Source: Ophioderma brevispina
Taxonomy: Eukaryota; Echinodermata; Ophiuroidea; Amphilepidida; Ophiodermatidae
DNA: 64,000 nt
NCBI GenBank assembly: GCA_023653785.1
Contig: JAMKCH010057902.1
Location: forward strand, 248,001 to 312,000
Direction: 5' to 3'
Shown: piece by piece, positions 61,140-64,000 of the stretch
Numbering within the stretch: position 1 is the first letter of the stretch
How the letters are laid out: each line of letters opens with the position of its first letter
Position numbers and translations under genes: made by a program
Notes under the pieces: generated by a model
The model's input: only the letters and a program-made list of their open reading frames with translations
What the model was told of the DNA's origin: nothing
Database searches by the model: none

Positions 61140-61485
61140 TAAAATACCTAATCCTACTGTACCCAAATATGGGGTTTGACACCCTAACACCTTTCTTACA
61201 GTATTGGCTCACTACATAACTACAGATATTAACCTCTGAGTAACCAATCCAAATACACCTTCTATATATCGAGGGTTTAGTGCAAGAAGGCCCCATCTGC
61301 AATAGCTGCCATTTGTCAGTTGTGTTCTTATTAAGTATTATTCCTGCCAAATCTAACACCTGGCAGCTACTGCAGATGGGGCCCTTTTGCCCTAAACTCT
61401 CGATATGTAAGGTTTTCTTACCATTTATCTGATTGGTTAAATACATCAAATATCCATCAGCCGGTAGACCTCAGGGTTAACAGAA
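61140..61485. mobile_element. piggyBac-like MITE, interrupted by a hairpin MITE
   Basis: The right end GTAGACCTCAGGGTTAA matches the end of 9011-9267. Segments ACCTTTCTTACAGTATTGGC and CTCTGAGTAACCAATCC are shared (in reverse) with the copies at 9011 and 44630. The middle is replaced by a hairpin element at about 61265-61407. The left end is less clear (GGGGTAACTTTAA near 61130). Confidence 0.6.
61265..61407. mobile_element. Nested hairpin MITE, about 143 bp
   Basis: Left arm TATCGAGGGTTTAGTGCA, then GGCCCCATCTGCAATAGCTG, faces the right arm GGCAGCTACTGCAGATGGGG and CCCTAAACTCTCGATA, separated by about 40 bp. Flanks belong to the piggyBac-like family. Confidence 0.75.
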
Positions 61486-63000
61486 GCAGACTGTTGAGTA
61501 AGAAATTCTAGCAATTAGTTGACAATTAGATGTTGCAATCCCTGCATTATATTGAAGTAAATTGAGAATACTCAAACACATTTGCATATCAAAATTACTA
61601 TGAATTATTGTGCTAGTCATTACTGTAGCCATAGTGTGCCTGAGGGTGTTTACGTTTATAGAAAACCATTTTAGTTAAATACTTTTTGAACAAATTGCAT
61701 TTGCATAAGACATCCAATAAAATTACAGGAAAGGATATGGAAGGGGGAAAAATTTGGCAATTTCTGCAATGCATGTTCACGTACAAGTTAATTTTGAACA
61801 AAACATGAAATTATTCTAAAAAAGAAATCAAATTATATGTAAAAAGGGGGAAATGACCATCTTCCTGGCACTCCAAATGCACTATAAAGTACAATCAGGT
61901 TTTCTCTCTCTCGCTCTTTGTGGTAATCATTTGAAGTCTCAACAAAAATTGCCCAATGTTTTTGTGCATGCATAACATGACATTAAGTCGCTTGCACTTT
62001 ATTACATTTTCCCCTTGATTTTAAAATTGAATTACCTCATGCTCTGAATATAATAGTATGCAGTATTCATATTCAGTCATATTTTATTGGACAGTTGCTA
62101 AAAATAACAGTAATTCTGCCGATGTGTATTGTCGTGTTAGGGACCCGTAATGTGCTTTGTTAACAAGGGGCAAAAACGTGCCTGCACTCGAACGGAAGTG
62201 CCAACGACCGTAGAAATTCTTTCTTTCTTCTCTTTTTTCCCCTATCTCATCTTCTTGCAATTTCTGGTTTTGTTGATCCAATTGGAGAGAAAATGTGGAA
62301 ATCATTTTAATATAATCAAAAAGAACATTCATTGTAAGTGAAATTAGCTGCATGTTTGTTAAGATGGGGTTGTTTTGTTTTGCCTTTGTAGTCTGAAGAA
62401 ATATGAGTTTGGGGATTCGCAATTTGATATAAAATAATGATAAAGGTGGTGTGCAAATGGGTTATGAGTATAATATCAATTCATGTAAGAAGGAAGAAAG
62501 ATGGAACAACTACACATATTTTACATAATAAATTATAGGCTACACTGAAAATTGTAAGAATCAAAGATAAGGGATGTCATAAAAAAGATGGTCCACTCCA
62601 TTAATAAAAAAGTGGTTTTGCAAGTGAATAACAGAGAACAAAATTTAGTATTCACAAAACCTACTTACTGAGTTTGATGAGTTTAAAATCTAAAATGAGT
62701 GGCTTATTAGGAAACCAGAAATTGAAATTGCATCGAAGATCGGAAGGAAGATGGGTAAAAAGGACCCATGGGCCCTTTTTCTTTCATTGCAGCCAAATTC
62801 ATGAAACAAGGAATTTTCAGCCAATTACAGGTGGGAATTTATTAGAAATTATTATGTACACGTGCTGTTATAATTTTGTATAACAATAAACTCTTCAAAT
62901 TTTCTCTTTGCTGTTGGGCAGTTGAAAAAAAAAAGAAATATGTTTTCTTTTCACCCCAAAGTTTTCTGTCTGTGTCCATTCATCAGAATTTTTTGTGGGC
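61486..63000. other. Non-coding stretch without recognised genes
   Basis: AT-rich, with a poly-T/C patch near 62220 and AATAAA motifs; no exon evidence. Confidence 0.45.
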
Positions 63001-63280
63001 CGCCAGCATAGCTGGCAGGACCACTTAGCAATCTGTTGTGTGTGTGTGTGTGTGTGTGTGTCACTAAAATGTTAAGTTTTTTTTAAATTCATCTCAATTG
63101 AAAATTTGAAGTTCAATTGGAACCAAACTCATGTCATAGGTGCAACATGGGATCTCTCATGTTGATGAGGTCAAAGGACACATGCCAAGGTCATGTGAGG
63201 TCGAGTTGAAATAGGCTGGGCGGCCCACCAATATTCTTTAAATAGAGCGGGCGTGCAAGCCGAGAACTGCAAAATTCTAG
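63000..63280. repeat. Dispersed GT-bearing repeat, further copy
   Basis: Begins GGGCCGCCAGCATAGCTGGC, has a (GT)n run (63036-63061), then GTCACTAAAATGTTAAG, AGGTCAAAGGACA, AGGTCATGTGAGGTC and ends near GAACTGCAAAATTCTAGT. Parts match 18530-18740 and 21360-21570. Confidence 0.5.
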
Positions 63281-63439
63281 TTTTTAATGTATATGTACTG
63301 TACAAGACATTCTATCAAAAATATGAATGTTAAATTCTTTAGATTGACAAATGTCTTAGACAAGCATGGTAGTATTTTTTATTCTTCTGCACCTCAGATG
63401 AGAAATTTTTATTTTCTTTATATCAAATTGCTGAGCATA

Positions 63440-63870
63440 AGGTCCATCTTTTCATTTTGCATTCTTAGGGCCACTTTAAGGAAAGCAGCCAAGACAACTA
63501 GAACTGGACCCTACACCCTTAAACCCCCTTTTTCCATAACCAGTCCAATCCCTCCATTATCCCTAATGAATATGCAAATTGGCACTTGTGATGTGGATGC
63601 TGTGATCCTCCCAGATTGTGCGATTCTCATCTCAAATCACCGAGACTTTTATAAGTGACTTTGAAATGGTACAGCCTACGGACAGTGCAAGAGATCACCA
63701 GCCGTCCAGCTCTCTATTCATACTTCATCAGCGCGTAAGCGTTGCCTAAGATTGTTTGTCTGCTAAGGAATCAACCTCGGCTCAGACACAAGTATTGAAT
63801 CCCAGCAAAATATCTGGCCTTTAGCACTTTCTACGCGCTGGTAAAACCTGTGAAGAGGTTTGTAACATAC
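63440..63870. promoter_or_regulatory. Possible exon or conserved non-coding block
   Basis: CATTTTGCATTCTTAG (ending 63468) would be a good 3' splice site and the frame after it is open for about 63 codons (including MQIGTCDVDAVILPDCAILI), but no good donor is present before the stop at 63656. Downstream sequence is balanced with CpG-containing segments (ATCAGCGCGTAAGCG, CTACGCGCTGG). Unresolved. Confidence 0.18.
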
Positions 63871-64000
63871 AAGTCACTGCCTTCTGTAAGATGACATTCA
63901 AGGTCAATAGGGATGGGTGTGGGAAAGGGGAAGGGGAGCAAATTTTAAAATTGACTGACTAGGACTCAATTGAAGATATTTGTACTGATTGGAAATGTTG

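Noticed and set aside
62674..62890. Terminal exon suggested by a 69-codon frame followed by AATAAA
   Set aside because: No acceptor or protein-like pattern; AATAAA is frequent in this AT-rich sequence.

Overview
This is an animal (metazoan) genomic window: AT-rich, gene-poor, and full of simple repeats and short non-autonomous transposons. There are no bacterial-style operons. One segment is clearly protein-coding: an internal exon at about 17096-17566 (+) that encodes the N-terminal acidic segment and CCHC zinc finger of a BCL11 (BCL11A/BCL11B/CTIP) family transcription factor. Its phase 1/phase 1 boundaries agree with my recollection of vertebrate BCL11 exon 2. No first exon (MSRRKQ-type) and no large C2H2-finger exon of this gene was recognised, so the flanking introns probably run out of the window on both sides. 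The family, the AT content and the repeat style suggest an invertebrate, perhaps a deuterostome such as an echinoderm or hemichordate. That assignment is inference.

Layout. 1-9 kb: non-coding, with a TTAA-flanked 300-bp MITE at the left edge and a SINE tail. 9.0-10.4 kb: a piggyBac-like MITE, a 65-bp minisatellite and a 540-bp CAT/CAC array. 10.4-17 kb: non-coding, ending in a tRNA-derived SINE. 17.1-17.6 kb: the BCL11-like exon. 17.66-21.15 kb: a MITE cluster with nested and abutting TTAA elements, one starting about 90 bp after the exon. 21-36.8 kb: non-coding, with a complete hAT-type MITE (8-bp target duplication) at 31.7 kb. 36.8-44.6 kb: three weak exon candidates, a foldback at 40.0-40.25 kb and a SINE at 40.7-41.0 kb. 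42.4-46.85 kb: a duplicated block. It contains a 432-bp near-perfect palindromic transposon whose empty site survives in a second copy, and a direct repeat of 491 bp joined to that copy through runs of 20-21 T. 47.2-48.8 kb: abutting TTAA MITEs whose right end has seeded a 55-bp tandem array. 49-64 kb: mostly non-coding, with a hairpin element, a purine-rich minisatellite, a second copy of the SINE, a weak exon candidate at 57.6 kb, a nested hairpin MITE at 61.3 kb and several compositionally balanced blocks that could be regulatory.

Interpretation. The window looks like the large intronic or flanking territory of a developmental transcription factor gene. Exon calls other than the BCL11-like one rest only on open frame and splice consensus and are tentative. 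No previously undescribed multi-gene system is visible. The most unusual structures are the palindrome with its paralogous empty site, the poly-T-bounded duplication, and the tandem array grown from a transposon end.
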